64,000 nt of DNA, from NCBI RefSeq assembly GCF_007625205.1, contig NZ_VMNI01000006.1:62001-126000 (forward strand), given 5' to 3'. Origin of the DNA: Denitromonas ohlonensis (GTDB lineage Bacteria; Pseudomonadota; Gammaproteobacteria; Burkholderiales; Rhodocyclaceae). Of the stretch, positions 54,057 to 63,779 are shown in pieces. Both the position numbers and the translations under genes were made by a program. Positions within the stretch are counted from its first letter, which is position 1; the number at the start of each line of letters is the position of its first letter. Under the pieces are notes generated by a model, which saw nothing but the letters and a program-made list of their open reading frames with translations, searched no databases and had not been told where the DNA came from.

Positions 54057-55337
54057 TCAGAACGCCATGGAGTACTGGGCGCCGAGGATCAACACGCTGG
54101 AGTCGTAGGTACCCGTCACACGACCACGGCCAAGTGCGCTCTGGTCGTTGTCGATTTTGGTTTCGGGCACGATCAGGTAAGCGATACCGAAATCAAGCTT
54201 CGACGTCGGCGTCACCGCCCACTGCGCACCAGCACTTAGCCAGGTCCGGTTGCTATCCGGCAACGACACGAGACGCAGTTGCGCACTGCGCACCGGCGTC
54301 TGATCGTAGGCCACGCCGAACTTCAGCTTCCAGTCGTCATTCAGCTTGTAGTTGGCACCGAGTGCGACACGCCAGGTATCGCGAAACTCTGCGTCCAGCG
54401 TCTGCACGGTTTGGCCCGACAGCGTGCCGGAGGTGCGGACGATGTCGATTTTCTTGATGCTGCTCCAACCGGTCCAGGACAGATCACCGAGCATTTCCCA
54501 GCGATCGTTCAGCTGTTGGGTCAAGCTCAGAATAAAGGTGTCAGGCAGTTCGACATCGGCCTCGGCCTTGCCCGTGGTGAGCGAAGCGGCTGCGCCGGCC
54601 AGCGTACCGTCGACCTTCAGATCACCCGTCAGCGTGTGCTTGACCTTGGAGCGATACGACACGCCCAAACGGGTCGTATCGGACAAGGTAAACAACGCAC
54701 CAACGTTCCAGCCCCAGCTGTCGTCGGATGCATCCAGCGTGACATTGGTCGAAGCGAGGGCGGCACTGGCTACCGCAGCTGTACGCACATACTCAGCCTC
54801 CATCCGCTGCCAGTTCAAACCAAAACCAACCGACACTTTGTCGTTGACGCGATACGCGATCGACGGGTTGATGTTGACGGTCTTGATGTCGAACTTCTGT
54901 GCCTGAGCGGCACCGACCCATGCCTCGTCATACTCGGTCACCAGACCAAAGGGGCCGCTCATGCCGACGCCAACGTACAGGTCTTTGGTCAAGGCCCAGG
55001 ACAGATACGCGTTGGGGATGAATGCCCATGAGCCGGCATCGTCGCCGTCGCCCGACCCCGCCAGCGCGCCAACGCTCGAACCTTCGTCCTTGAACTTGAA
55101 GGACGGCAGAACCGCATTCATACCGCCGGACACCTCACGCTCTTTCAATTGCGTCATACCCGCCGGGTTAAAGAAGATCGTGCTGGCGTTGTCGGCCACC
55201 GCGGCTGAACCCGCATACGCATTGCCCAGGCCGCTGGCGTTTTGCTCCAACAACTGGAAGCCGGCCGCTGCGACATGCGCGCTGCCCAAAGCCAATACCG
55301 CCAGCGGTACCAGACGTGCGATGTGTTTCGTTTTCAT
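54057..55337 (-). CDS. fadL: FadL-family long-chain fatty-acid outer-membrane transporter
   Basis: 426 aa. Signal peptide 1-24 (ending HVAAA) and the FadL hatch start GFQLLEQNASGLGNAYAGSAAVADNASTIFFNPAGMTQL, which matches OmpP1/FadL closely. The rest is barrel sequence, ending SVLILGAQYSMAF with the C-terminal Phe. It lets long-chain fatty acids cross the outer membrane. It is the last gene of the fadE-to-fadL cluster. Confidence 0.94.
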   Translation of the reverse strand: MKTKHIARLVPLAVLALGSAHVAAAGFQLLEQNASGLGNAYAGSAAVADNASTIFFNPAGMTQLKEREVSGGMNAVLPSFKFKDEGSSVGALAGSGDGDDAGSWAFIPNAYLSWALTKDLYVGVGMSGPFGLVTEYDEAWVGAAQAQKFDIKTVNINPSIAYRVNDKVSVGFGLNWQRMEAEYVRTAAVASAALASTNVTLDASDDSWGWNVGALFTLSDTTRLGVSYRSKVKHTLTGDLKVDGTLAGAAASLTTGKAEADVELPDTFILSLTQQLNDRWEMLGDLSWTGWSSIKKIDIVRTSGTLSGQTVQTLDAEFRDTWRVALGANYKLNDDWKLKFGVAYDQTPVRSAQLRLVSLPDSNRTWLSAGAQWAVTPTSKLDFGIAYLIVPETKIDNDQSALGRGRVTGTYDSSVLILGAQYSMAF

Positions 55338-55445
55338 TTTTTAGTCTCCTCACTGCGCCAAATAATGCCCTTGCGGGTCTTTCTCCCGGCCACTGCTGAC
55401 CGGTCACTCAATACAGGCCGTCACACCCCGTAACGCCCTACCAAA

Positions 55446-55856
55446 TCACTGATTCAGCGGCGGCAACGGCCGCTTTTTTCCTTCGTTGTCCACCGACACA
55501 TAGGTCAGCTTGGCCTCGGTCACCTTGACCACCACCGGGTCTTCCGGATGCCGCTCGGCATAGACCTCGACCGCGATGGTGATCGAGGTGCGCCCTTCCT
55601 TGACGATGGTGGCGTAGAAGCTGAGCAGGTCGCCCACCGACACCGGCTGTTTGAACAGGAAGGAGTCGATGCTGATCGTCGCGACCCGACCGCAGGCCCG
55701 CCGCCGTGCGGGAATGGCACCGGCAATATCGACCTGCGCGGCGATCCAGCCGCCGAAAACGTCGCCGGTCGGGTTGGTGTCGGCCGGCATGGGCATCACG
55801 CGCAAGGCGAGATCCCGGTCATCGGGCAGGCTGCAAATCTGGGTGTCGTGAGTCAT
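55446..55856 (-). CDS. Acyl-CoA thioesterase, YciA-type hot-dog fold
   Basis: 136 aa from the ATG at 55856. Hot-dog features: LALRVMPMPADTNPTGDVFGGWIAAQVDIAGAIPARR with the active Asp of GDVFGGW, RVATISIDSFLFKQPVSVGD and the C-terminal KLTYVSVDNEGKKRPLPPL. Hydrolyses acyl-CoA, perhaps to relieve CoA trapping. 19 bases after the FadB-like gene. Confidence 0.9.
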   Translation of the reverse strand: MTHDTQICSLPDDRDLALRVMPMPADTNPTGDVFGGWIAAQVDIAGAIPARRRACGRVATISIDSFLFKQPVSVGDLLSFYATIVKEGRTSITIAVEVYAERHPEDPVVVKVTEAKLTYVSVDNEGKKRPLPPLNQ

Positions 55857-55875
55857 GTGCTTTACTCCGTGTCCG

Positions 55876-57855
55876 TCAGGCGCCTTCCGGCACCAAAGGC
55901 GAAACCGGGTCATCAATGACTGGCCCGTCGCCCCGCGTCTGCAAGGTCTGGATCGGCCCGCCGCGGAATGGCGCAAAACCGGTTCCGAAGATCACGCCGG
56001 CGTCGGCAAGGTCGCCATCGGCCACCACGCCAGCGCGTACACAGCGCTTCGTAGCCTGCAAAAGTGGTTCGATGATACGGTCAGCCAAACCGGCAGGGAT
56101 TGATCCAGATGTGGCTTTTTGTGCCTTGCCGCCCGCCCATACATAGAAACCTTCACCGGATTTCTTGCCCAGCTTGCCCGCCTCGACCCGCTGCATCAGA
56201 CCGCGCGGCGCGGCACCGGCATCGCTACCGGTGAGCGCCTGACCTGCCGCCACGGCAATGTCGAGGCCGACGGTATCGACCAGCTCGACCGGCCCGATCG
56301 GCATACCCCAGGCGACCAGCGCGGCGTCGATGGTTTCGGGCGCAATGCCCTCATCCACGCAGCGCAGGGCTTCGAGCATGTAGGGGCCGAGCACGGCGTT
56401 GACCAGGAAGCCCGGCGCACTCTTGACCGGCAGCGGCAGCTTGTCGATCTTGCGCACGAAGGTGGCGGCGCGCTTGACCGCGTCGGTATCGGACTGCTCG
56501 CCGGTGACCACTTCGACCAGCGGCAGCATGGCCACCGGGTTGAAAAAGTGGATGCCGACCAGTCGCTCGGGTGCGCTCAGCGCCGTGGCAATGTCTTCGA
56601 GCCGCAGACTGGAGGTGTTGGTGGCCAGCACGGCCTCCGGCTTGGCGCGGCGTTCGATATCGGCAAACAGCGCGCGCTTGGCCTCGAGGTTTTCGTAGAT
56701 CGCCTCGATGATCACGTCGGCATGCGCCACGCCATGACCCTGCGGATCGGGAATCAGGCGGTCGAGTGCGAAGCGCGCCTGACGCTTGTCACTACGGAAT
56801 TTCTTGTCGTAAAGCTTGGCGGCGCGCGCCACGGCCGGTGCGATGCGCTCGGCGGACTGGTCTTGCAAGGTCACGGTCATGCCGCGCAGCGCACACCACG
56901 CGGCGATGTCACCGCCCATCACGCCGGCGCCGACCACATGCACCCGCTGGGGCGCGAAGTCACTGTCCTTGCCAAAGCCCTTGAGGCGCTCCTGCAGGAA
57001 AAACACGCGCACCAGATTCTTGGCGGTGGATGAACGGAAGATCGCATCCATCGACGAGGCACTGCTGCTCGGCACATCCAGCGCATTGCCGCCGTAGTTG
57101 GCCCAGATATCGATAATCGCGTAAGGCGCGGGATAGTGCTCAGGGCGGGCCTTGGTGGCCACCTGCTTGCGCGCCTTGCTGGCCACGATCGACTTGAGCG
57201 AGCCGTTCAACAAGCGCTGCATGAGGGGCAGTTTCCGCGCCGGCTGGCCGGATAGTGCCAGCACACGTGCGGCGTTGTCCATCACCCGCGGCGCAACGCA
57301 GGCGTCGGCCATACCAAGCCGATAGGCACGCCTGGCGTCCAGGCCCTTGCCGGTGAGCATCAGGTCCAGCGCCGCGCCCGGGCCGATCAGCTCGGGCAGT
57401 CGCAGCATGCCGCCCCAGCCCGGCACAATACCGAGCATGACTTCGGGCAGCGCCAGCCGGGTGCCGGGTTCATCCACCACGATGCGATACCGGCAGGCCA
57501 GCGCCAACTCCAGACCGCCGCCCATGCAGTGGCCGCGAATCAGGGCCAGCGTCGGGAAGCTCACCGCGGCGAGCTGATTCATCAGATCCCAGCCGCGCTT
57601 GACCAGCGCACGCGCCGCCTCGGCCGAGTCTACCTGCGTGAACTCTTCGATATTGGCGCCGGCAATAAACCCGGCCGGCTTGGCCGAGGCAATCACCAGC
57701 GCATTGGGCGGCTGGCTGGACAACGCCGACAACACGCGCGAGAGTTCGCTCATCGCCTCGGACGAGAGCGTGTTGGTGCTGCTCTCGGCCGCGTCAAAGT
57801 CCAGCCAGGCCAGGCCACCGTCTTCACGGCGCAATTGCCAATGTTTATAGGTCAT
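55876..57855 (-). CDS. FadB/FadJ-like multifunctional beta-oxidation protein
   Basis: 659 aa from the ATG at 57855. Domain order is the classic one: crotonase (1-190: AGFIAGANIEEF, GHCMGGGLELALACRYRIV, LPEVMLGIVPGWGGMLRLP), NAD-binding 3-hydroxyacyl-CoA dehydrogenase (about 290-480: HVVGAGVMGGDIAAWCALRG; VLATNTSSLRLEDIA; VGIHFFNPVAMLPLVEV) and C-terminal domains (about 480-655). Together with the FadN-like gene at 50653 the locus has two independent trans-2-enoyl/3-hydroxyacyl enzymes with opposite domain order. Slightly shorter than E. coli FadJ. Confidence 0.93.
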   Translation of the reverse strand: MTYKHWQLRREDGGLAWLDFDAAESSTNTLSSEAMSELSRVLSALSSQPPNALVIASAKPAGFIAGANIEEFTQVDSAEAARALVKRGWDLMNQLAAVSFPTLALIRGHCMGGGLELALACRYRIVVDEPGTRLALPEVMLGIVPGWGGMLRLPELIGPGAALDLMLTGKGLDARRAYRLGMADACVAPRVMDNAARVLALSGQPARKLPLMQRLLNGSLKSIVASKARKQVATKARPEHYPAPYAIIDIWANYGGNALDVPSSSASSMDAIFRSSTAKNLVRVFFLQERLKGFGKDSDFAPQRVHVVGAGVMGGDIAAWCALRGMTVTLQDQSAERIAPAVARAAKLYDKKFRSDKRQARFALDRLIPDPQGHGVAHADVIIEAIYENLEAKRALFADIERRAKPEAVLATNTSSLRLEDIATALSAPERLVGIHFFNPVAMLPLVEVVTGEQSDTDAVKRAATFVRKIDKLPLPVKSAPGFLVNAVLGPYMLEALRCVDEGIAPETIDAALVAWGMPIGPVELVDTVGLDIAVAAGQALTGSDAGAAPRGLMQRVEAGKLGKKSGEGFYVWAGGKAQKATSGSIPAGLADRIIEPLLQATKRCVRAGVVADGDLADAGVIFGTGFAPFRGGPIQTLQTRGDGPVIDDPVSPLVPEGA

Positions 57856-57898
57856 TCCATTCGCTCGCGTCGTTCGCGCCCGGGATCTCCGGGGCGCA

Positions 57899-58840
57899 TC
57901 ACACTTGATGTCCATGGGCGGCAAAAGCCACGCACAAGGCGCCGGCGCCCACATTGATGGCCGCGGTCTGACTCATGTGCGAAACCAGCACCTCGACACC
58001 CGCGGCATGCGCCGCCTTTTCCATTGGTTCAAACCCTGGCATCGCGCCGACGCGATCCACCGGGCCGCCGTAACTCACACAAATGCAGGGCACATCCAGC
58101 CCTTGCACAATTTGCCGCTCGACACGCGCAAACAGTGACTTCACGCCGCTTTCAAACCCGCGCACCTTGTCGACCGGGCGGGTGTTGTCCCGGTGGGCAT
58201 AGAGCACCGGCTTGAGGTTGAGCAGCGAGCCCACCGTATAGGCGGCCCAGTTCACGCTGTGGTCGCCCTTCTTGGCCGCGCGCCGCATGATGTAGTACAG
58301 GTCGTCAGCCACCATGAAGGCATGCAGCCCATCGGCAACATGCGACAGCCGCGGGCTCATCGCGTCCAGTGCCGTGCCCGCGTCGCGTAGTCGTACCGCC
58401 TCATAGGCCAGCACGCCTTGCCCGGCAAACAGGGTGCGCGAGTTGATCACCGTCGCGCCCCAGCTCAGGCTCAGGCCCGCCGCGCGACGCACTTCGCGCG
58501 CGCTTCGCCCGGCCGTGAGTGCCGCCTGCGTGGCATGCGCAAAAATCGGGCTGCGTCCGCTGGTGATGGTCATGCACACCAGGTGGTCATAGGTGCTCAC
58601 CCAGCTTTCCAAAAACAGGGCTTCTATCTCGCCGGCCGACAAGGGCGCCGACTCGGCATGCAGTTCGGCACGCCTGTCCTGGCGCTCGCGATAGAAGGCC
58701 GCGGTGCTGACCGGGTCGCGGGTGTCGACCAGATGGCGATCCCCCACACGCAAGCCGATCGGCAGCACATGGATGCCCTTGTCCGCCAGGAAGTCACCCG
58801 GCAGATCGCAGGCCGCGTCCACCACCAACCCGATCCTCAT
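57899..58840 (-). CDS. DegV family lipid-binding protein
   Basis: 313 aa. DegV/FakB-type: IGLVVDAACDLPGDFLADKGIHVLPIGLRVGD, a T-x-S-like loop CMTITSGRSPIFAHATQAAL with the Ser expected to touch the fatty-acid carboxylate, VINSRTLFAGQGVLAYEAV and LNLKPVLYAHRDNTRPVDKVRGFESGVKSL. The family binds fatty acids and in Gram-positives presents them to FakA kinase. No FakA/DhaK-like gene is in the window. Here it lies inside a beta-oxidation gene series. Confidence 0.9.
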   Translation of the reverse strand: MRIGLVVDAACDLPGDFLADKGIHVLPIGLRVGDRHLVDTRDPVSTAAFYRERQDRRAELHAESAPLSAGEIEALFLESWVSTYDHLVCMTITSGRSPIFAHATQAALTAGRSAREVRRAAGLSLSWGATVINSRTLFAGQGVLAYEAVRLRDAGTALDAMSPRLSHVADGLHAFMVADDLYYIMRRAAKKGDHSVNWAAYTVGSLLNLKPVLYAHRDNTRPVDKVRGFESGVKSLFARVERQIVQGLDVPCICVSYGGPVDRVGAMPGFEPMEKAAHAAGVEVLVSHMSQTAAINVGAGALCVAFAAHGHQV

Positions 58841-58976
58841 CGACGCACCTCGCCAATCCAGCGAAAACGGGTTTCAACACCTGTAGAGACAGGCCCGAAG
58901 GCTACGGCGGACGCGGGGCTTGGCAATATGCAGGGGGGCATCACCGCCTCCCGCGCCCGACCGTAACCTGTCGCCC

Positions 58977-60257
58977 TCACAGGGCTTCAACCAACATGGC
59001 ACCGCCTTGTCCGCCACCAATGCAGATACTGGCAATGCCGCGCTTGCCGCCGTTGCGGCGAAGCACATTCAACAGATGCAGCACGATGCGCGCGCCGCTG
59101 GCGCCGACCGGATGGCCTTGCGCGACGGCGCCGCCATCGATATTCAGACGACTTTCGTCGAGCACGCCCATGGCGGCGTCGAGACCGAGCTCGTTGCGGC
59201 AGTAGTCTTCGTCGTCCCAAGCGCGCAAGCAGGCGATCACCTGGGCGGCAAAGGCTTCGTTGATTTCCCACGCATCCAGATCGTTCAGCGCGAGCCCGTG
59301 GCGTTGCAAAATCGGCGACGCCGCATGCACCGGACCCAGGCCCATCTGATCGGGCGCGAGGCCGGCCCACTGGCTGTCGGCGATCTTGCCGATGGGTTCG
59401 AGGCCGTGCTTGTCGACCGCCGCTTCGGAGGCGAGGATCAGCCATGCGGCGCCATCGGTAATCTGCGAGCTGTTGCCGGCAGTCACCTTGCCGTAACGCT
59501 TATCGAAGAAGGGGCGCAACTTGGCGAGATTGGCGGCCGTGGAGTCGGCACGCATGCCGTCGTCCTGCGCATACACTTTTCCGTCGCGGTCGATCAGCGG
59601 AATGATTTCGTCGAAATACCCGGCGGCCTGCGCGGCGATCACGCGCTGGTGGCTGCGTGCGGAGAATTCATCCATCTCCTCACGACTGATGCCGAACTTC
59701 CAGGCCAGGTTTTCGGCGGTCTGGCCCATCAGCTGGCCGACGATCGGATCGGTCAGGCCTTTCATGATGCCGATCACCGGTGCCAGATAGCCGAGCTTGA
59801 ACTGGCGCAGCGCGGCGACTTTTTGCCCAGCGGTTTTGGTCGCGTACCAGCCCGACAGCCAGCGCACCATGGCGTCGGACAGCAGCAGCGGCGCCCGCGA
59901 CAGCGCATCGGACCCACCGGCCAGCACCAGATCGGAACGCCCGGCCTGAATGTTGACCAGCGCAGAATCCAGCGCCTGCATGCCGCTGGCGCAGTTGCGC
60001 ATCACCGTCCATCCCGGCACCTTGAGCCCACAGCCCATGCGCAGCGCCACCACCCGGCCGATGTTCACTTCATCCGGCGAGGGGCTGGCGCAACCGAGGA
60101 TGACCTCGTCGAGCTGGTCGGGCGCAAAGCGCTGGCGCGACAGCAAGGCAGAGCCAGCCGCAGTGGCCAGATCGGAGGCCGCGAACGGCCCCGGCGTGTT
60201 GCGCGACTTGAGGAAGGGCGTACGCGCCCCATCGATGATGTACACCGGCTTGTTCAT
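58977..60257 (-). CDS. Acetyl-CoA C-acyltransferase (FadI-like thiolase)
   Basis: 426 aa. Thiolase with VMRNCASGMQALDSALVNI (nucleophile Cys), INEAFAAQVIACL, GGAVAQGHPVGASGARIVLHL and ASICIGGGQGGAMLVE. Longer than FadA at 49443, with DEVNIGRVVALRMGCGLKVPG typical of FadI-type enzymes. Second thiolase of the locus, 11 bases downstream of fadE, so probably cotranscribed with it. Confidence 0.93.
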   Translation of the reverse strand: MNKPVYIIDGARTPFLKSRNTPGPFAASDLATAAGSALLSRQRFAPDQLDEVILGCASPSPDEVNIGRVVALRMGCGLKVPGWTVMRNCASGMQALDSALVNIQAGRSDLVLAGGSDALSRAPLLLSDAMVRWLSGWYATKTAGQKVAALRQFKLGYLAPVIGIMKGLTDPIVGQLMGQTAENLAWKFGISREEMDEFSARSHQRVIAAQAAGYFDEIIPLIDRDGKVYAQDDGMRADSTAANLAKLRPFFDKRYGKVTAGNSSQITDGAAWLILASEAAVDKHGLEPIGKIADSQWAGLAPDQMGLGPVHAASPILQRHGLALNDLDAWEINEAFAAQVIACLRAWDDEDYCRNELGLDAAMGVLDESRLNIDGGAVAQGHPVGASGARIVLHLLNVLRRNGGKRGIASICIGGGQGGAMLVEAL

Positions 60258-60268
60258 GGCGAGCCCCC

Positions 60269-62755
60269 TTACGCGACTTTGCGCCGTGCGTTCTGGTCGT
60301 CGGGGGTGACATCTTCGAGCGCGGCGCGCAGGCCAAAGTCGTACTCGAAGTCATCGACCCGGATCACTTTGTCGCGCAACTCGCCACGACGACGCATCAC
60401 CGCGTATTCCACGTCGGTGATCACGCGGGCCTCGAGTGCCTTGGCGTAGAGCGCATCGACGCCACCGCCAATAAGCAGGCCGGGGGAAAACTGGCCGCCC
60501 TTGATCGCGCGCTTGACCTTCTGCTCGATCGGCTCGGCCTCGACCGTGGCCAGCAAGGCAGCCTCCAGCGCGGCGACCGGATCTTCGAGATCGGTGCCGA
60601 CGTAGGAATCGGCCACCAGGCGATCGCGCGTGGCGGACGGCGTGATCAGCAGCTTGGCCACGTCGTGACCGAGGCGGTCGGATGGCACCACATAGGGGCG
60701 ACCGATCGGGAACACCACCACATGACGCAGGAAAGCGGCGAAGAGCTTGTTCGGGAAGTTGGCGATCACGCCTTCGAAGGCGTTCTGGATCTTGAACATC
60801 GCATCCCACACCGCCCAGTGCATCAGCGGTGCATCGTCTGCCTGACGGCCTTCGGCCTCGTAGCGCTTGAGCGTGGCAGATACCAGATACATCAGCGAAA
60901 GAATATCGCCCAGGCGGGCCGACAGCTTTTCCTTGCGCTTGAGCGCGCCGCCCATGGTGCCCATCGAAATGTCGGACAGGAAGGCGAAAGCGGCCGAGTA
61001 ACGGGTGAGCTGCTGGTAATAGCGCTTGGTTTCGGGTGCGATGTCGGCCGGAACTTTGACGAAGTGCGAACCGGTGAGGCCCATCACCAGCGCCCGTGAA
61101 ATATTGCTGACGGTGTAGCCGATGTGGCCCCAGAAGGCTTTGTCGAAGGTCTCGAGATCGTTGTCCTGCGCCGCATGCATTTCCTTCAGCACATACGGAT
61201 GGCAGCGGATCGCGCCCTGACCGAAGAGGATCAGGCTGCGCGTCAGGATGTTCGCGCCTTCGACGGTGATGCCGACCGGGATCTGCTGGTAAGCGCGGCC
61301 GAGGAAGTTCTGCGGGCCGAGGCAGATGCCCTTGCCGCCGATCACGTCCATGCCGTCATTGACGGTCTGGCGGGCGCGCTCGGTAACATGGTATTTGACG
61401 ATGGCCGACACCACCGAGGGCTTCTCGCCGAGATCGATCGAGCTGGCGGTCAGCACCCGCGCCGCGTCGGACAGATAGGTGTTGGCACCGATCCGGGTCA
61501 GCGCTTCTTCGACGCCCTCGAAGCGGCCGATGGCCGTCTTGAACTGGTAGCGCACGCGAGCGTAGGCACCCACGGTGCGCGCGGTGAGTTTCTGCATGCC
61601 GGTGTTCGAGCCCGGCAACGAGATCGAACGGCCGGCCGCGAGACACTCCATCAGCATGCGCCAGCCCTGACCGGCCATGGCCGGGCCGCCGATGATGAAG
61701 TCGAGCGGCATGAAGACATCCTCACCACGAATCGGGCCATTCATCCACACCGCGTTGAGCGGGAAGTGACGGCGACCGATATCCACGCCCGGGTGGTTCC
61801 ACGGCACCAGCGCGCAGGTGATGCCGACATCTTCGGTGTCGCTCAGCAGATGGTCGGGGTCGAACATGCGGAAAGCCAGGCCAAACACGGTACACACCGG
61901 CGCCAGCGTGATGTAGCGCTTGTCGAAAGACACGCGCACACCGAGCACTTCTTCGCCCTGCCACATGCCCTTGCAGACCACGCCGGCGTCAGGAATCGAG
62001 GCCGCATCGGAACCGGCCCAGGGGCTGGTCAGCGCAAAGGCGGGAATCTCCTGCCCTTTCGCCAGGCGCGGCAGGTAGTGGTTTTTCTGTTCCGGCGTGC
62101 CGTAATGCAGCAGCAACTCGGCCGGACCGAGGGAATTGGGCACCATCACCGTCACCGCGGCGGCGGACGAGCGCGTCGACAGCTTGGTCACTACCTGCGA
62201 GTGCATGTAGGCCGAGAAGCCCTTACCACCGTATTCCTTGGGGATGATCATGCCCAAAAAGCCCTGGGTCTTGATGTAGTCCCACACCACCTGCGGCAGA
62301 TCCTGCTTCTGGGCGCTCTCCCATTCGTCGGTCAGGCGGCACAGCTCGCTGGTTTGCACATCGAGAAACTGCTGCTCCTCGTCGGACAGCTTGGGCCACG
62401 GATAGGCCAGCAGCTTGCGCCAGTCGGGCGCGCCGGCGAACAGGTCGCCCTCCCACCACACGGTGCCGGCTTCAAGCGCGTCCTTCTCGGTCTGCGACAT
62501 CGAGGGCAGCGCCTTGCGAAAAGCACTGAGCGTCGGCGCGCTGATCAGCGACTTGCGCAGCGACGGCACCAGAAAAACGCCCATGATCGCCACATACGCC
62601 AGTAGCGTCAGCACTACGGCGCCGATCGGCCACACACCCACCCAGGCCAACCCGGACAGCCATACCAAGCCCGCCACAAACCAGGCAAAAAATGGCGCTC
62701 GCCCGTAGGCGAGCGCACCTGCCAAGGGAGGGAGGGACAGAAAAAACCAGATCAT
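60269..62755 (-). CDS. fadE: Membrane-linked acyl-CoA dehydrogenase FadE
   Basis: 828 aa, the large FadE type. Hydrophobic N-terminus with two or three helices (about 2-60), then the dehydrogenase core: GFLGMIIPKEYGGKGFSAYMHSQVV, FALTSPWAGSDAASIPDAG, GLAAGRSI-like LMECLAAGRSISLPGSNTG and GGKGICLGPQNFLGRAYQQIPVGITVEGANILTR (catalytic Glu in VEGAN), and the FadE-specific C-terminal domain (about 600-828). First oxidation step for long-chain acyl-CoA at the inner membrane. First gene after the regulator gene at 62813. Confidence 0.95.
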   Translation of the reverse strand: MIWFFLSLPPLAGALAYGRAPFFAWFVAGLVWLSGLAWVGVWPIGAVVLTLLAYVAIMGVFLVPSLRKSLISAPTLSAFRKALPSMSQTEKDALEAGTVWWEGDLFAGAPDWRKLLAYPWPKLSDEEQQFLDVQTSELCRLTDEWESAQKQDLPQVVWDYIKTQGFLGMIIPKEYGGKGFSAYMHSQVVTKLSTRSSAAAVTVMVPNSLGPAELLLHYGTPEQKNHYLPRLAKGQEIPAFALTSPWAGSDAASIPDAGVVCKGMWQGEEVLGVRVSFDKRYITLAPVCTVFGLAFRMFDPDHLLSDTEDVGITCALVPWNHPGVDIGRRHFPLNAVWMNGPIRGEDVFMPLDFIIGGPAMAGQGWRMLMECLAAGRSISLPGSNTGMQKLTARTVGAYARVRYQFKTAIGRFEGVEEALTRIGANTYLSDAARVLTASSIDLGEKPSVVSAIVKYHVTERARQTVNDGMDVIGGKGICLGPQNFLGRAYQQIPVGITVEGANILTRSLILFGQGAIRCHPYVLKEMHAAQDNDLETFDKAFWGHIGYTVSNISRALVMGLTGSHFVKVPADIAPETKRYYQQLTRYSAAFAFLSDISMGTMGGALKRKEKLSARLGDILSLMYLVSATLKRYEAEGRQADDAPLMHWAVWDAMFKIQNAFEGVIANFPNKLFAAFLRHVVVFPIGRPYVVPSDRLGHDVAKLLITPSATRDRLVADSYVGTDLEDPVAALEAALLATVEAEPIEQKVKRAIKGGQFSPGLLIGGGVDALYAKALEARVITDVEYAVMRRRGELRDKVIRVDDFEYDFGLRAALEDVTPDDQNARRKVA

Positions 62756-62812
62756 GTGCTACATCTCCTCGCTGGGTGCGGCGCGTTCTATTGCGCGCTC
62801 ACACCTTGACCA

Positions 62813-63505
62813 TCACGCCGCGTCGCGGCGGATTGCTCTTGATTCAATGACCTCTTCCGGCAAGGGCGCCCGCAAGCCCCCCAGCAAGAAAGACATCAGT
62901 CGCGGCATCAACCGCGTGGGGTCCTCATCATCAAAGTCCCCGGCAAACAACTTCAATGCATCCGTCCCGGCAATGGCGTAGGACATCGCCCCCATCATGA
63001 AATGGAAGCGCCACAGAATTTCCTCGCGTGGCACATCTGGCAGCGCCCGATACAGCGCATTCATGAAACGCTGCACCACCTCTGCATATTCTTCGGCCAG
63101 AAACTGGCGCACAAACTCGTTCGGCTCGGTGTAAGTACGACCCAGCAAGCGCATGAAGGTCGCCCCGCCGTGCTCGGTATCGGCCGCCATCTTCAACGAC
63201 ACACCAAAAAAGGCGGCCACGATCTTGCTCGGCTTGAGCGGCGCACCGTTTGCCAGCGACTCCTCGGCCTCGAGCGCGCCCAAGCGGTCGCGGTTCAACT
63301 CGGTCAGACGCCGCCGAAACACCTCCTGAATCAGCGCATCCTTGCTGCCAAAGTGATAATTCACCGCCGCCAGATTCACCTCTGCCTGGCCCGTAATCAT
63401 TCGCATCGACGTGGCTTCGAAGCCATGCGTCATAAACAGCGATTCCGCTGCATTCAAAATCCGCGCCCGGGTATCTGGACCCTGCTTTGCCGTTGCCTCG
63501 CTCAT
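62813..63505 (-). CDS. TetR/AcrR family fatty-acid regulator (PsrA-like, copy 2)
   Basis: 230 aa from the ATG at 63505. HTH: ARILNAAESLFMTHGFEATSMRMITGQAEVNLAAVNYHFGSKDALIQEVF. C-terminal domain resembles PsrA: MRLLGRTYTEPNEFVRQFLAEEYAEVV, EILWRFHFMMGAMSYAIAGTDALKLFAG. Paralogue of the TetR at 53303. Its start is followed upstream at 63576 by the best copy of the palindrome, so it is probably autoregulated and controls fadE and the following genes. Confidence 0.9.
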   Translation of the reverse strand: MSEATAKQGPDTRARILNAAESLFMTHGFEATSMRMITGQAEVNLAAVNYHFGSKDALIQEVFRRRLTELNRDRLGALEAEESLANGAPLKPSKIVAAFFGVSLKMAADTEHGGATFMRLLGRTYTEPNEFVRQFLAEEYAEVVQRFMNALYRALPDVPREEILWRFHFMMGAMSYAIAGTDALKLFAGDFDDEDPTRLMPRLMSFLLGGLRAPLPEEVIESRAIRRDAA

Positions 63506-63575
63506 GGGGATCACGCTCCTTCGTTCTTGTTTTGTATTGGGGCAGATCATCGCAATAGCAAAAGACGCAATCCTG

Positions 63576-63593
63576 TTCAAACGTTCGTTTGAA
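63576..63593. promoter_or_regulatory. Fatty-acid-type operator, best copy, at the TetR promoter
   Basis: TTCAAACGTTCGTTTGAA is an 18-bp palindrome (8-bp arms TTCAAACG/CGTTTGAA with a TT centre). It is 70 bases upstream of the PsrA-like regulator start and presumably its autoregulatory site. Confidence 0.7.
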
Positions 63594-63731
63594 TCATACG
63601 TTCTGCTAAAACGATGTCAACTGATTTCTAGGTCTCCCGCCCAAAAAGATCAATCGGCGGTGCAACATAAATACTTGATGCAATGCAACATTTTTGCCGC
63701 GCCGCAGACTCATGATGCCGCAGTGGACGAC

Positions 63732-63757
63732 AAAAGGGGCGCCTTCGCGCCCCTTTT
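63732..63757. terminator. Strong bidirectional terminator
   Basis: AAAAGGGGCGC-CTTC-GCGCCCCTTTT, a perfect 11-bp stem with A/T ends, lies 22 bases after the stop of the Spy-like gene and is expected to end its transcript on the minus strand. Confidence 0.9.
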
Positions 63758-63779
63758 GCCATGTGCACTCTCGCTTACA

